64,000 nucleotides of DNA. It comes from Anaerocolumna xylanovorans DSM 12503 (GTDB lineage: Bacteria; Bacillota; Clostridia; Lachnospirales; Lachnospiraceae). Shown here in pieces: positions 1 to 8,427 of the stretch. Positions within the stretch are counted from its first letter, which is position 1; every line of letters starts with the position of its first letter. Made by a program: the position numbers and the translations under genes. The notes beneath the pieces were generated by a model, which ran no database searches, had not been told where the DNA came from, and was given only the letters and a program-made list of their open reading frames with translations. Where the stretch lies: NCBI RefSeq assembly GCF_900143645.1, contig NZ_FRFD01000003.1:62001-126000 (forward strand), read 5' to 3'.

Positions 1-1
1 A

Positions 2-1243
2 ATGGGGTACAAGGAAACATTATTATCTCCAATCAAAGTCGGAACACGTGAATCTAAGAACCGCTTCTTTATCCAGGCTATGGAATGCTGCGATGCGGAT
101 AAGGAAGGCAATCCGAGTGAATTAACCTTGGAACGCTATACCAATCTGTTCAGAGGTAAGGCGGGAATAATTACGCTGGAAGCTATTTCAATTACTCACG
201 AATCAAGGAGCCGTGATAATCAGTTAATGATTATGCCTGAAAATGCAGAAGCGTTAAAACGGTTTATTAAAAAGCTGAAAGAAGTTAATCCGGATGCTTT
301 AATCGTATTTCAGTTAACACATTCCGGGGAATTGAGTAATCCAAATTTTTCAAGAAGAGTAACAGTTAACCCGCTTTATGGTTATGGCGGGGATTTGTTA
401 ACGGAAGAAGAAGTGGATAAGATTATGGATGAGTATACACTTTCTGCTCAAATTGCCCATGAGGTTGGAGCAGATGGTGTGGATTTAAAGCTGTGCCATG
501 GCTATCTTGGCTCTCAGATTATCCGCCCTTATAACTCCAGGGACTGGAAGTATGGCGGAAGCTGGGAAAACCGCAGCCGTTTTGCATTTGATTTATACGA
601 AAGGATCTCACGTGCCGTAAATGATAAAAACTTCCTCATTGGCTCCAAGCTTTCCATGTGGGAAGGTTTCCCGGGCGGTTTTGGTACGGATGCAGAGGAT
701 TCTGCCCTTATTGATTTGAAGGAACCCCTTTCATTGGTAAAAGGGCTAGAGGAAAGAGGGGCCCAGTATTTTGTTGAAACCCTTGGAAGCCCTTCCATTA
801 CGGTAAGTCTTGTACAGGCAGAGCGTCAACATCCATACATAGCTTATTTACACCAGACCTTTCAGAAAGCATTAAAGGATGCAGTAAAGCCGGAAACAGT
901 CATTGTGGGCTCTAACTATTCCGTATACGGAAGGGGAAATAGAGGACTTCAGGCATGTGATCCTGCTGAAAATACAATGCTGAAGGTTGGTGCACGTAAT
1001 ATTGAGCGCGGAATCACAGATATGATTGCATTGGGAAGACAATCCTTTGCAGACCCTTTACTGCCTTTGAAATTAGAAGAAGGAAAAGAGCAGGATATTC
1101 ATTTTTGTACAATCTGCGACAACTGTCTTGAATTATTAATTCGCCAGAAGCCTATTGGATGTTGTACCTTTAATAAATACTATACGGATACTCTTGTAAA
1201 TACCAGAAAAGAAATGGGGAAATTAAATCAGAATCATACCTGA
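2..1243 (+). CDS. NADH:flavin oxidoreductase, old yellow enzyme family
   Basis: This 413-residue protein has the FMN-binding TIM barrel of the old yellow enzyme family. Recognisable pieces are the N-terminal LLSPIKVG...KNRF segment, the HGYLGSQIIRPYNSR stretch typical of the active-site/FMN region, and GRQSFADPLLP near the phosphate-binding end. After the barrel comes CTICDNC with a further CC pair, the usual cysteine cluster for a 4Fe-4S centre in the 2,4-dienoyl-CoA reductase branch. The C-terminal NAD(P)H/FAD half of that branch is absent, so electrons must come from a partner or directly at FMN. Only one base precedes the ATG, so the ribosome binding site is not visible and a start further upstream cannot be excluded. 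The DUF1097 gene follows after about 70 bases. Substrate unknown. Confidence 0.85.
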   Translation: MGYKETLLSPIKVGTRESKNRFFIQAMECCDADKEGNPSELTLERYTNLFRGKAGIITLEAISITHESRSRDNQLMIMPENAEALKRFIKKLKEVNPDALIVFQLTHSGELSNPNFSRRVTVNPLYGYGGDLLTEEEVDKIMDEYTLSAQIAHEVGADGVDLKLCHGYLGSQIIRPYNSRDWKYGGSWENRSRFAFDLYERISRAVNDKNFLIGSKLSMWEGFPGGFGTDAEDSALIDLKEPLSLVKGLEERGAQYFVETLGSPSITVSLVQAERQHPYIAYLHQTFQKALKDAVKPETVIVGSNYSVYGRGNRGLQACDPAENTMLKVGARNIERGITDMIALGRQSFADPLLPLKLEEGKEQDIHFCTICDNCLELLIRQKPIGCCTFNKYYTDTLVNTRKEMGKLNQNHT

Positions 1244-1314
1244 TGTTTGGGTGCCGGAGGTTATGAAATAATATCTGAAAAATTGAATTTATATGATACA
1301 AGGAGAAGAATATA

Positions 1315-1842
1315 ATGGATGCTAAAAATTTTTGTAAAGCTCATTTGTTAATAGGTATTCTTGCAGGTTTGGTTATGCTGCTTACAAATGTTTTACAGGC
1401 GGTTGGTTTTATTACACCGAATGCAGGGTTGACTTTTGTGGCTTTTATTGCATGGTCGTGCTACTTTTTTTCCGGCTGCACGCCAAAGGATGCTCTTATT
1501 TCCTGGAGCAGTTTTGCTGTAGGTATTATCTGTGCAGTTATTATTTTTCTATGTGGTTCCTTATTCAGCGGTTTTGGTATGAATACAGCCTATGTAGCCC
1601 TTCCTCTTGCAGTGGTGGTTGGAGTTATCTTCATGGATTTGGGTGAAAAGCTTCCCTTTGCCAACAGGGTTTCTGCAATTTATCTGGGGGCGGCAACATT
1701 TTTCGGTATGATGGGGATACCGGCAGTAGCTGAAAAGAGATATTTATTAGTAGCCGTTGCCGAACTGGTTTATGCTGCAATCGGATTCTTTTCAGGATAT
1801 CTGACAGTAAAGATTTTAAACTACTTTTCTCCAAAAGCTTAA
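1315..1842 (+). CDS. DUF1097 family membrane protein
   Basis: A 175-residue hydrophobic protein with about five to six predicted membrane segments, starting MDAKNFCKAHLLIGILAGL. Length and the glycine- and phenylalanine-rich helices match the DUF1097 family, which is often found beside oxidoreductases or transporters and has no established function. The start is preceded by an AAGGAGAAG ribosome binding site. It is probably co-transcribed with the flavin oxidoreductase upstream, since the gap is short and shows no terminator. Nothing in the sequence indicates a substrate. Confidence 0.7.
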   Translation: MDAKNFCKAHLLIGILAGLVMLLTNVLQAVGFITPNAGLTFVAFIAWSCYFFSGCTPKDALISWSSFAVGIICAVIIFLCGSLFSGFGMNTAYVALPLAVVVGVIFMDLGEKLPFANRVSAIYLGAATFFGMMGIPAVAEKRYLLVAVAELVYAAIGFFSGYLTVKILNYFSPKA

Positions 1843-2067
1843 GCTGGAAAAATACAAAGTTCGGACAGGCAGAAAGGAATACCGGATGATGGGGCCGTGT
1901 GAAAATGGTATAAAAAAAGATATACCTTCCGATTTGTTAATAGGCTTTGGCAGGCAATTAACAAGAGAAGATATATCCCTTCAAAGAAACCCATTTCAGT
2001 AAGTTTTCCTTGATAGTAACAGTATAGCAAAGTAATTGGAATTTGAAAAGAGGAAATAGAAGCTTGT

Positions 2068-2096
2068 TTGACAGAATGAAAAGTTATTGCTATACT
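2068..2096 (+). promoter_or_regulatory. Sigma-A-type promoter of the GntR gene
   Basis: TTGACA at 2068-2073 and TATACT at 2091-2096 are separated by exactly 17 bases. They lie about 50 bases before the GntR start. The rest of the roughly 300-base gap from 1843 holds no gene I can support. Confidence 0.75.
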
Positions 2097-2144
2097 TAAA
2101 GCTAAAATAAGGAAAAAGTATGAATCAAAAGGAGCATTGTACAT

Positions 2145-2861
2145 ATGGCAGGGATTCCGTCTTATAAAAAAGTTTATATTGAACTGAAAAACAATATAAG
2201 AAATGGAATATATAAACAGGGTGCTCTTCTGCCGACAGAACCAGAGCTAGAGAAAATGTTTTCGGTAAGCCGGACGACTGTCAGAAAGGCAGTAAGCCTT
2301 TTAGCAGCGGACGGATACCTGAAAGTAAAGCAGGGACGTGGTACGGAAGTAGTTGATTTAACTGCAATTCAGCGTTTGAATAAGATTACTTCCATTACGG
2401 AAACACTGACACAAAAGGGGTATAAAGTAACCACTCAGGGGATGTGCGTCGAGAGAGTTATGGCGGCGGAGGATGTTGCGGCAGCATTAGGAATTGCTGT
2501 GGGAGATGAGGTTTTCAAACTTCAGCGTGTGCAGTGTACAAATGATATTCCTATTGCTATTATGGTAAACTATATAAAGATGGAGGCTGCTCCGGACCTG
2601 GATAAGTATATCAATCAGTTTACAAGCCTGTATTCATTTTTAGAAAAGCAATACCATATCGTATTTAAGGATGCAACGGAACATATCTTTGCCATGGCAG
2701 CAGACTTTAATGAATCTCAAATTCTAAGGATTCCATTTGCTTCCCCGTTGCTTTGCAGCAAACGTATTACGCAAAATGAGCAAGGACCTGTTGAATATGC
2801 GACGATAAAGCTGGTTGCAGAAAAATATGAGTACAGTGTATATTTAACGGGACGTGATTAA
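2145..2861 (+). CDS. GntR-family transcriptional regulator with UTRA domain
   Basis: The first 75 residues form a GntR winged helix: SYKKVYIELKNNIRNG, then LPTEPELEKMFSVSRTTVRKAV for the recognition region, then a GYLKVKQGRGT wing. The remaining ~160 residues match a UTRA effector domain, the HutC/FarR-type fold that binds a small metabolite, usually a sugar phosphate or related ligand. Length (238) is typical. An AAAGGAG site lies ten bases before the ATG. It has its own promoter and terminator, so it is a separate unit. The likely targets are the adjacent oxidoreductase/DUF1097 pair or the sugar cluster, but no operator was identified. Confidence 0.9.
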   Translation: MAGIPSYKKVYIELKNNIRNGIYKQGALLPTEPELEKMFSVSRTTVRKAVSLLAADGYLKVKQGRGTEVVDLTAIQRLNKITSITETLTQKGYKVTTQGMCVERVMAAEDVAAALGIAVGDEVFKLQRVQCTNDIPIAIMVNYIKMEAAPDLDKYINQFTSLYSFLEKQYHIVFKDATEHIFAMAADFNESQILRIPFASPLLCSKRITQNEQGPVEYATIKLVAEKYEYSVYLTGRD

Positions 2862-2864
2862 AAG

Positions 2865-2910
2865 ACAGGTGTGCCAGGACGAAATGAAATAATCGTCTTG
2901 GCACACCTGT
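2865..2910. terminator. Bidirectional terminator between GntR and ROK genes
   Basis: A strong stem pairs 2865-2882 (ACAGGTGTGCCAGGACGA) with 2893-2910 (TCGTCTTGGCACACCTGT) with one internal mismatch and a ten-base loop. It sits exactly between two converging genes and touches the ROK stop codon, so it can serve both. Confidence 0.8.
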
Positions 2911-3861
2911 TTATTTGTCCCGAAAATTCTTGAAGTAATAGACTGCTCCCACGATTCCGGCGTCATTAAAGAGGGAAGCGGCCTTTATCTGAAGGCCCTG
3001 GCGAAAGGCCGGCATTACCCGTTCCATTACTTTTTTTTGGAGCGGTTCGATAAACAGCTTCTCCTGCTTGCTGACACCTCCGCCAAGGAGTATAAGCTGC
3101 GGGTTGAAGATATGGGTCAGACTGACCAGACCTTGGGCAATATCATCAAGCCATTGGCCATAAATAGGCAAAAGTACAGGATTACCGCAGGAGAGTAATT
3201 TGAAAATACTCCTGCCGTTAATACTTCTGTTTTCAAAGTCCTCCAGGGAGAGCAGCCCCTTTGAGACACTTTCGGCAACGGCATTTACCAGTGCCGTAGT
3301 AGAGGCATACTGTTCATAGCAGCCCCTGTTGCCGCAGGTGCAGGGCTTTCCGTCTCCTTTTAGGGAGAAATGCCCCAGCTCTCCGGCAAATCCCAAGCCT
3401 GTGAAGATTTTGGAATTGATAAGGATGCCGCCGCCTACACCTGTTCCGATGGTTATTACAAGAGCATCGGATACTTCTTTTGCTCCCCCAATCCACTTTT
3501 CTGCAAGGGCTGCGCAGTTCGCATCATTCATAACAGTAACCGGCAGTTTAAAATTCTCAAAAAGGGTATCACGGATTCTGCTCCCCTGCCAATTCTTTAT
3601 ATGTCCGGCAGTACCTGCAATTACACCATTTGATGGGTCTACCTGTCCCGTTGCAGATACGCCGATTCCGGCAAATTCGCCTGGAAGCCGTCTATGTTCC
3701 TCTAAAAAATGTTTAAGGCTCTTTACCGCTGTGTTAAGGATAGGGGTTTCATACCCGTCGAAAGCAACCTCGAAAGCGGCGGAAGAAAGCACAGTGCCTT
3801 CTTCGTTAATGATACCAAGCTTTAAGGAGGTACCGCCGATATCCATGCCGATGTATTCCAT
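2911..3861 (-). CDS. ROK-family sugar kinase (glucokinase / N-acetylhexosamine kinase type)
   Basis: ROK kinases phosphorylate hexoses or N-acetylated hexosamines with ATP. The protein starts MEYIGMDIGGTSLKLGI, the phosphate-binding DxGGT motif. It also has GTGVGGGI and the ROK zinc signature GELGHFSLKGDGKPCTCGNRGCYEQYAS, with the histidine and three cysteines. I place the start at 3861 (316 residues) because AAGAGG lies five bases before that ATG; the longer frame from 3921 adds about 20 non-family residues encoded across a perfect hairpin. It lies just downstream of the RpiR gene in the same direction. Because nanE ends the divergent cluster, N-acylmannosamine is a plausible substrate, but specificity cannot be read from sequence. 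Confidence 0.88.
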   Translation of the reverse strand: MEYIGMDIGGTSLKLGIINEEGTVLSSAAFEVAFDGYETPILNTAVKSLKHFLEEHRRLPGEFAGIGVSATGQVDPSNGVIAGTAGHIKNWQGSRIRDTLFENFKLPVTVMNDANCAALAEKWIGGAKEVSDALVITIGTGVGGGILINSKIFTGLGFAGELGHFSLKGDGKPCTCGNRGCYEQYASTTALVNAVAESVSKGLLSLEDFENRSINGRSIFKLLSCGNPVLLPIYGQWLDDIAQGLVSLTHIFNPQLILLGGGVSKQEKLFIEPLQKKVMERVMPAFRQGLQIKAASLFNDAGIVGAVYYFKNFRDK

Positions 3862-3876
3862 AGTAACCTCTTTCTG

Positions 3877-3901
3877 GATATCCAATCTCTGATTGGATAT
3901 C
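3877..3901 (-). promoter_or_regulatory. Perfect hairpin/operator before the ROK ribosome binding site
   Basis: GATATCCAATC and GATTGGATATC form perfect 11-bp arms around a three-base centre. In the transcript the stem ends four bases before the AAGAGG of the ROK gene. A near copy with the same arm pattern and the same distance from the start lies before the GH20 gene at 4975-5001. It may be a DNA operator for the adjacent RpiR protein or an RNA stem controlling translation. Confidence 0.65.
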
Positions 3902-3913
3902 TGTTCCTCCTGA

Positions 3914-4744
3914 TTAATCATTTAGAGATTTCCTTAAAGCAAAAAGGGTTTCTTTATGCTTTTGGGATTTAAAAAAAGAATCGTTTTCAACATAATAGGT
4001 GTAGAAAATATCAATCATTACCAATACAGGAAATTGAGGTGATATCATAGTGCCGCCTTCCAGATTCTTGGTTGTGGCAACATAGAGAATCTCATCGCAG
4101 TATTCTTTTTCGGCAATCTCTTTGTTGGAGGTTATCAAAATTATCCTGGCATTATGTTCCTTTGCCAGCCGTATTCCTGACAGGATTTCCTTTGTTTTTC
4201 CGCTTAAGGAGATAGCAATCACCAGATCATCAGAATCCAAAAGAGCGGAATACATTTGTATCATCTGGGAATCTGTAATAGCTTCTACGAAAAGGCCTGT
4301 CCTCATGAACCGGAGGCGGAATTCATTGGCAGCAAAGCCGGAGCTTCCCATACCATATACACAAACCCTTCTGGCTTTGTTTACCATATTGGCAATCCGC
4401 TTCATCTGTGCTTCATCCAGCAATTCATAACTTTCTTCCAACAGCCTCCAGTAGGTGTTTCGTACCTGAGCTGACAGGGTACTGATATCCTTTTCTTTTA
4501 TACTGCCTTCCAAATCCTTTTTATATACGAAAATCAGCTCCCGGTAGCCCTTAAACCCGCATTTTTTAGCGAAGCGGGAAAGAGTGGCCTCCGATACGTA
4601 CAACAGCTTGGACAGATTTCTGGATTGAAAATCCATTTTCTTGGTATTGTTTAGAAAAAAGTCGGCTACACTCTTTTCAACAGGTGTAAATTCATCATAA
4701 ACTTTTAATATTTTCTGCTTGATTTCTCCGTTTGCATAGTTCAT
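3914..4744 (-). CDS. RpiR/MurR-family transcriptional regulator
   Basis: The N-terminal ~75 residues carry the RpiR helix-turn-helix (FTPVEKSVADFFLNN, then LYVSEATLSRFAKKCGFKGYREL). The C-terminal part from about residue 110 is a SIS sugar-phosphate-binding domain with VCVYGMGSSGFAANEF and ISLSGKTKEI. Such proteins sense hexosamine or muramic sugar phosphates and control amino-sugar genes. I choose the ATG at 4744, giving 276 residues, because AGGAG lies seven bases upstream; the longer frame to 4789 has no such site. The gene diverges from the GH20 cluster and precedes the ROK kinase, which makes it the probable regulator of both. Confidence 0.88.
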   Translation of the reverse strand: MNYANGEIKQKILKVYDEFTPVEKSVADFFLNNTKKMDFQSRNLSKLLYVSEATLSRFAKKCGFKGYRELIFVYKKDLEGSIKEKDISTLSAQVRNTYWRLLEESYELLDEAQMKRIANMVNKARRVCVYGMGSSGFAANEFRLRFMRTGLFVEAITDSQMIQMYSALLDSDDLVIAISLSGKTKEILSGIRLAKEHNARIILITSNKEIAEKEYCDEILYVATTKNLEGGTMISPQFPVLVMIDIFYTYYVENDSFFKSQKHKETLFALRKSLND

Positions 4745-4780
4745 AAATCTACTCCTATTGTGCACAGCATGTTTAGCCTC

Positions 4781-4809
4781 ATTATACACATATCATATTG
4801 TTTACACAA
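4781..4809 (-). promoter_or_regulatory. Promoter of the rpiR-like/ROK transcription unit
   Basis: On the minus strand TTGTGT (complement of 4804-4809) and TATAAT (complement of 4781-4786) are 17 bases apart. An ATTGT-N4-ACAAT palindrome at the -35 region could be an autoregulatory site. Confidence 0.65.
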
Positions 4810-4900
4810 TAGATTATACCACAGAAATGATGAAAGTATTTTCACAAAACATATGTATAGTTACAACTTGTGCAATTACTTTCAGTATAGGGCTAACTTA

Positions 4901-4928
4901 TTGTTAAATTAAAGGGATGTGCTATAAT
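4901..4928 (+). promoter_or_regulatory. Promoter of the GH20/sugar cluster
   Basis: TTGTTA at 4901-4906 and a consensus TATAAT at 4923-4928 have 16 bases between them. The transcript would begin near 4935 and carry the 4975-5001 hairpin in a leader of about 80 bases. Confidence 0.65.
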
Positions 4929-4974
4929 TCAAACAACAGATACCGGTGAACCGGCGGAGAAGGAAAGGAGCCAG

Positions 4975-5001
4975 GAATATCGAATCAAAGATTTGATATT
5001 C
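4975..5001 (+). promoter_or_regulatory. Hairpin/operator before the GH20 ribosome binding site
   Basis: GAATATCGAATC and GATTTGATATTC form 12-bp arms (one G-T wobble) around AAA. The stem ends four bases before AAAGGAG of the GH20 gene. It matches the ROK-side element at 3877-3901 in arm pattern, three-base loop and distance to the start codon. Confidence 0.65.
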
Positions 5002-5016
5002 ACGAAAGGAGTTAAA

Positions 5017-6861
5017 ATGAAACTGGATATCAGCCATTGCAGTATGGAAATCAGGTGGGTAGTAGAAGAAGTAAAAGATATATTGCATATAGACCTTACG
5101 GTTGGAGGCAGAATGTTAATTGCCAAAAGCTGCGAGGAACGGGGGTTTGAAATAAACAGCAGCAAAGAAACATTGAAAATACAGTATCAGCGGATTCCTG
5201 ATTTTTGCCGTGCTTTACTGACAGCCTGTGCCAGAAATGATGCAGACTATATGGTAAGAGAAGCCTCTTCCTTTCAGGAGTTTGGGGTGATGCTTGACTT
5301 TTCAAGAAATGCAGTGATGCGTCTTAGTAAGATTAAGCAGTATATCCGGCTGCTGGCGCTTATGGGATACGATTTTCTTGGGTTTTATATGGAGGATACC
5401 CTTAAAGTAGAGGAAGAACCCTATTTCGGATATATGAGAGGCGCTGTGACCAAAGAGGAGCTAAAGGCGGCAGATGAATATGCCATGCTCTTTGGTGTGG
5501 AAATCAGAGCATATATACAGACCCTTGCCCATTTAAATCAAATAACCAGATATGAGGACTACAGAGAAATTATAGATACCCAGGATATTCTTCTGGTGGG
5601 AGAGGAAAAGACCTACCAGCTGCTGGAAAATATTATCCGCACAGTCAGTGAGGCTTTAAGCAGCCGGAAAATTAATATCGGAATGGATGAAGCACATATG
5701 GTAGGGCTTGGGCAGTACCTGGATAAGCATGGCTTTACTGACCGTTTCGATATCATGGACGGACATCTTAAACGTGTTTTGGAAATTTGCAAAAGACATG
5801 GCTTAAAGGCCCAGATGTGGAGTGATATGTTTTTCCGGCTTGCCTATGCCGGTGAATATTACATAGATGATGATGCACCCTTTAAGCTTCCTGACATACC
5901 GGAAGATGTGGAGCTGGTATATTGGGATTATTATTCCTGTAAGGAAGAGCATTATAATGGGATGCTTAAAAAGCATTTAAAACTTACCGATAAAATTGGG
6001 TTTGCATCAGGAGCATGGAAATGGATGGGGTTTGCACCCTATAATTCCTACAGTATGGAGATTGGAAGAACATCAATAAAAGCCTGCCGTGATAACGGTA
6101 TCAAATCTGTAACGATAACGGCATGGGGAGACAATGGCGGGGAAGCCAGTCATTTTTCCATTCTGCCCGCTCTTTATGCCGATGCAGAGTATAACTACAG
6201 GGAAGAGCCGGAAAAGGAGAAGTTTAAGATCTTAACGGGAATAGACTTTGATAAGTTTATGCTGATAGATACTGCCAATCCAAGCCCGGAGGACAAAACA
6301 GTACATAATAACGCCAGCAAATATCTGCTGTATAACGATGCTCTGCTTGGCACCTTCGATTCCCTTGTTACGAAAGGCTTATCAAACTATTATGAAAAGG
6401 CGGAGGAACAGCTTAGGGAATGCTGCATGTCTGCAGATTATGGTTACCTGTTTGCCACCCAGAAAAAGCTGTGCCGGGTGCTTAAAGATAAAGCAGAACT
6501 TGGAATACAGATAAAAGAAGCTTATGACAGGAAAGACAGCCAGCTGCTAAGGGAAATTGCCAGCGAAAAAATCCCGGTAATACAGGCAGAACTGGAAGAT
6601 TTTTATCATGCTCTGGAAGTGCAATGGGAAACAGAGAATAAGCCTTTTGGCTTTGAAGTCCAGTGCATCCGCCTTGGAGGCCTTCAAAAAAGACTGGATT
6701 ATGTAAAGAAAAGGCTGGCAGAGTATACCTCGGGAAGAGTAGACAGCCTGGAAGAACTGGAAGCTGACAGAAAACCTTTCGGATATTATAAGGAAGAGGA
6801 TATAAAACAGGTGAATTATAATTTTTGGCACCACATAGTAACACCATCTGTAATGGAATAG
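5017..6861 (+). CDS. GH20-family beta-N-acetylhexosaminidase, cytoplasmic type
   Basis: GH20 enzymes release terminal GlcNAc or GalNAc by substrate-assisted catalysis using an Asp-Glu pair. Here the pair is in NIGMDEAHMVGLGQYLDKHG (around residue 230), the pattern of the compact GH20C-like subfamily, followed by FDIMDGHLKRVLEICKRHG and QMWSDMFFRL. Tryptophans in WKWMGFAPYN and TITAWGDNGGEASHF fit the sugar pocket. No signal peptide is present, so it should act on imported oligosaccharides. The start at 5017 (614 residues) has AAAGGAG five bases upstream; the frame from 4993 begins inside the regulatory hairpin. First gene of the sugar series, followed by the ABC importer. Confidence 0.85.
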   Translation: MKLDISHCSMEIRWVVEEVKDILHIDLTVGGRMLIAKSCEERGFEINSSKETLKIQYQRIPDFCRALLTACARNDADYMVREASSFQEFGVMLDFSRNAVMRLSKIKQYIRLLALMGYDFLGFYMEDTLKVEEEPYFGYMRGAVTKEELKAADEYAMLFGVEIRAYIQTLAHLNQITRYEDYREIIDTQDILLVGEEKTYQLLENIIRTVSEALSSRKINIGMDEAHMVGLGQYLDKHGFTDRFDIMDGHLKRVLEICKRHGLKAQMWSDMFFRLAYAGEYYIDDDAPFKLPDIPEDVELVYWDYYSCKEEHYNGMLKKHLKLTDKIGFASGAWKWMGFAPYNSYSMEIGRTSIKACRDNGIKSVTITAWGDNGGEASHFSILPALYADAEYNYREEPEKEKFKILTGIDFDKFMLIDTANPSPEDKTVHNNASKYLLYNDALLGTFDSLVTKGLSNYYEKAEEQLRECCMSADYGYLFATQKKLCRVLKDKAELGIQIKEAYDRKDSQLLREIASEKIPVIQAELEDFYHALEVQWETENKPFGFEVQCIRLGGLQKRLDYVKKRLAEYTSGRVDSLEELEADRKPFGYYKEEDIKQVNYNFWHHIVTPSVME

Positions 6862-6956
6862 TACAAGGCAATAAATGTATTTTTTATCCACGATAACACG
6901 GTATGGCAAGGGGGCCTGCCTGTTAAATATTTTATTTATCTTAAGGAGGATTTTAT

Positions 6957-8276
6957 ATGAGGAAAGCAATCAGTATGTTACTGGTGTTGGTACTTGCCAT
7001 TGGAATGATGGCTGGCTGCGGCACCAAGAGTACGTCGGAAAACACAAAGAAGGATACACCCGCGGCAACTGGAGATGATAAAACCGCGACACCAACAGAA
7101 ACGGCTGAAACCGCGGAACCGGTTACCATTGAATTCTGGACCATTTCCCTGCAGCCTACTTTCACGGATTTCTTCAATGGGCTGATCAAAGACTATGAAG
7201 CCGCAAATCCGGGTGTTACTGTGAATTGGACTGATCTGCCCTATGATTCCATTCAGCAGAAACTGGTTACAGCTGCAGCCGGGGGCACTTCACCGGATGT
7301 AGTTAACTTAAATACCCAGATGGCATTAACTCTTGCCGGAAAAGGTGCACTGGTGGATTTAGAGGCAGAAGCTACGGCAGAGCAGAAGAGCATTTATGTG
7401 AAGAGTTTATATGACTCTGCAAAAATAGGCAACTCTGTCTATGCATTTCCCTGGTATGCATCTCCGAACATTATGTTCTATAATAAAGAACTGTTTGAAA
7501 AGGCAGGTCTGACAGAGATTCCATCTAAATATCAGGATGCCTTTGAGATGGCAAAGACTATGAAGGATAAAACAGGCGCTTATCTTTACAATCCTCCGGA
7601 ATTCTTTAGTTTATTATTTGAGCAGGGGATTCCGATTTTAAATACGGATAGTACTGCTGCAGCATTTAATACACCGGATACCGTTAATTTACTTCAGTCT
7701 TTTAAGGATATGACGGATGCGGGTTATCTGCCAAAGACTAACTGGGGCAGTTGGGATAATGAATTAAAGCTGTTTGAGACAGGAAAATTAGCTACCATAA
7801 GTTCTTCCGGATCTTCCTTATCCAGAATCAAGGATGAGGCACCGGATGTATACGAAAAAATTTGTATTGCCACACCTATGACGGGCAGTATAGGCTTAAG
7901 CCGTAACCCCCTTATGAACGTTGTCGTTCCGGAAGCCAGCAAGAACCATACGGAAGCAATCAAATTTGCATCCTTTATTACCAATGATGCAAGCCAGCTG
8001 GCATTCTGCAAGCAGGTTGCTATTTTCCCTTCTACCACTGCTGCCAGTGAGGATCCGTACTTTGAATCAGACACAGCCACTCTGGAAGGAATCGCCAGAA
8101 AGATGTCCGTTGATATAAGCAAGACCTCCAAGGATTACTCTTTGGGTATCGAAGATCAGGGAGATGTACAAAGTGGTGTTAATAAGGTTTATGAGGCTGT
8201 TATCATTAACGGTGCTGACATTCAAAAGACGTTAGACGCGCAGGAGAAAGCAGTTAACAGCGTATTACAGAAATAG
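6957..8276 (+). CDS. ABC sugar transporter, extracellular solute-binding lipoprotein (family 1)
   Basis: The 439-residue precursor begins with a lipoprotein signal (MRKAISMLLVLVLAIGMMAGC), with the lipidated cysteine at residue 21, followed by a Thr/Glu/Lys-rich linker to about residue 55. The mature part has the family 1 sugar-binding architecture: ITIEFWT-like opening strand, the GGTSPDVVNLN segment, VYAFPWYASPNIMFYNKELFEKAG, and a C-terminal helical lobe. It would capture oligosaccharide outside the membrane and pass it to the two permeases downstream. A stem-loop follows the gene, which often keeps binding-protein mRNA more abundant. No cognate ATPase gene is present, so a shared MsmK-type ATPase elsewhere is likely. 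Confidence 0.9.
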   Translation: MRKAISMLLVLVLAIGMMAGCGTKSTSENTKKDTPAATGDDKTATPTETAETAEPVTIEFWTISLQPTFTDFFNGLIKDYEAANPGVTVNWTDLPYDSIQQKLVTAAAGGTSPDVVNLNTQMALTLAGKGALVDLEAEATAEQKSIYVKSLYDSAKIGNSVYAFPWYASPNIMFYNKELFEKAGLTEIPSKYQDAFEMAKTMKDKTGAYLYNPPEFFSLLFEQGIPILNTDSTAAAFNTPDTVNLLQSFKDMTDAGYLPKTNWGSWDNELKLFETGKLATISSSGSSLSRIKDEAPDVYEKICIATPMTGSIGLSRNPLMNVVVPEASKNHTEAIKFASFITNDASQLAFCKQVAIFPSTTAASEDPYFESDTATLEGIARKMSVDISKTSKDYSLGIEDQGDVQSGVNKVYEAVIINGADIQKTLDAQEKAVNSVLQK

Positions 8277-8338
8277 TGTTTTAAGAGGGCTGCTGCTAAA
8301 TAGCACCCGGATGTATTAAGTTTGTCTGGATACACACA

Positions 8339-8388
8339 AGTGTACTGCCTGGCTCATTTTTAGCAAATCATGAGGCGGGCAGCACACT
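8339..8388 (+). terminator. Stem-loop between binding-protein and permease genes
   Basis: Bases 8339-8357 pair with 8370-8388 at 17 of 19 positions (outer arms AGTGT/ACACT, inner CTCAT/ATGAG) around a 12-base loop, followed by AAGTTTTT. It may partly end transcription or protect the upstream message. The permease gene starts 40 bases later. Confidence 0.6.
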
Positions 8389-8427
8389 AAGTTTTTATGA
8401 CAATGCTTAATTAAGAAGGAGGTATTT

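Noticed and set aside
3329..3892. 187-codon plus-strand frame opposite the ROK gene
   Set aside because: Antisense to a well-recognised kinase and of low-complexity composition.
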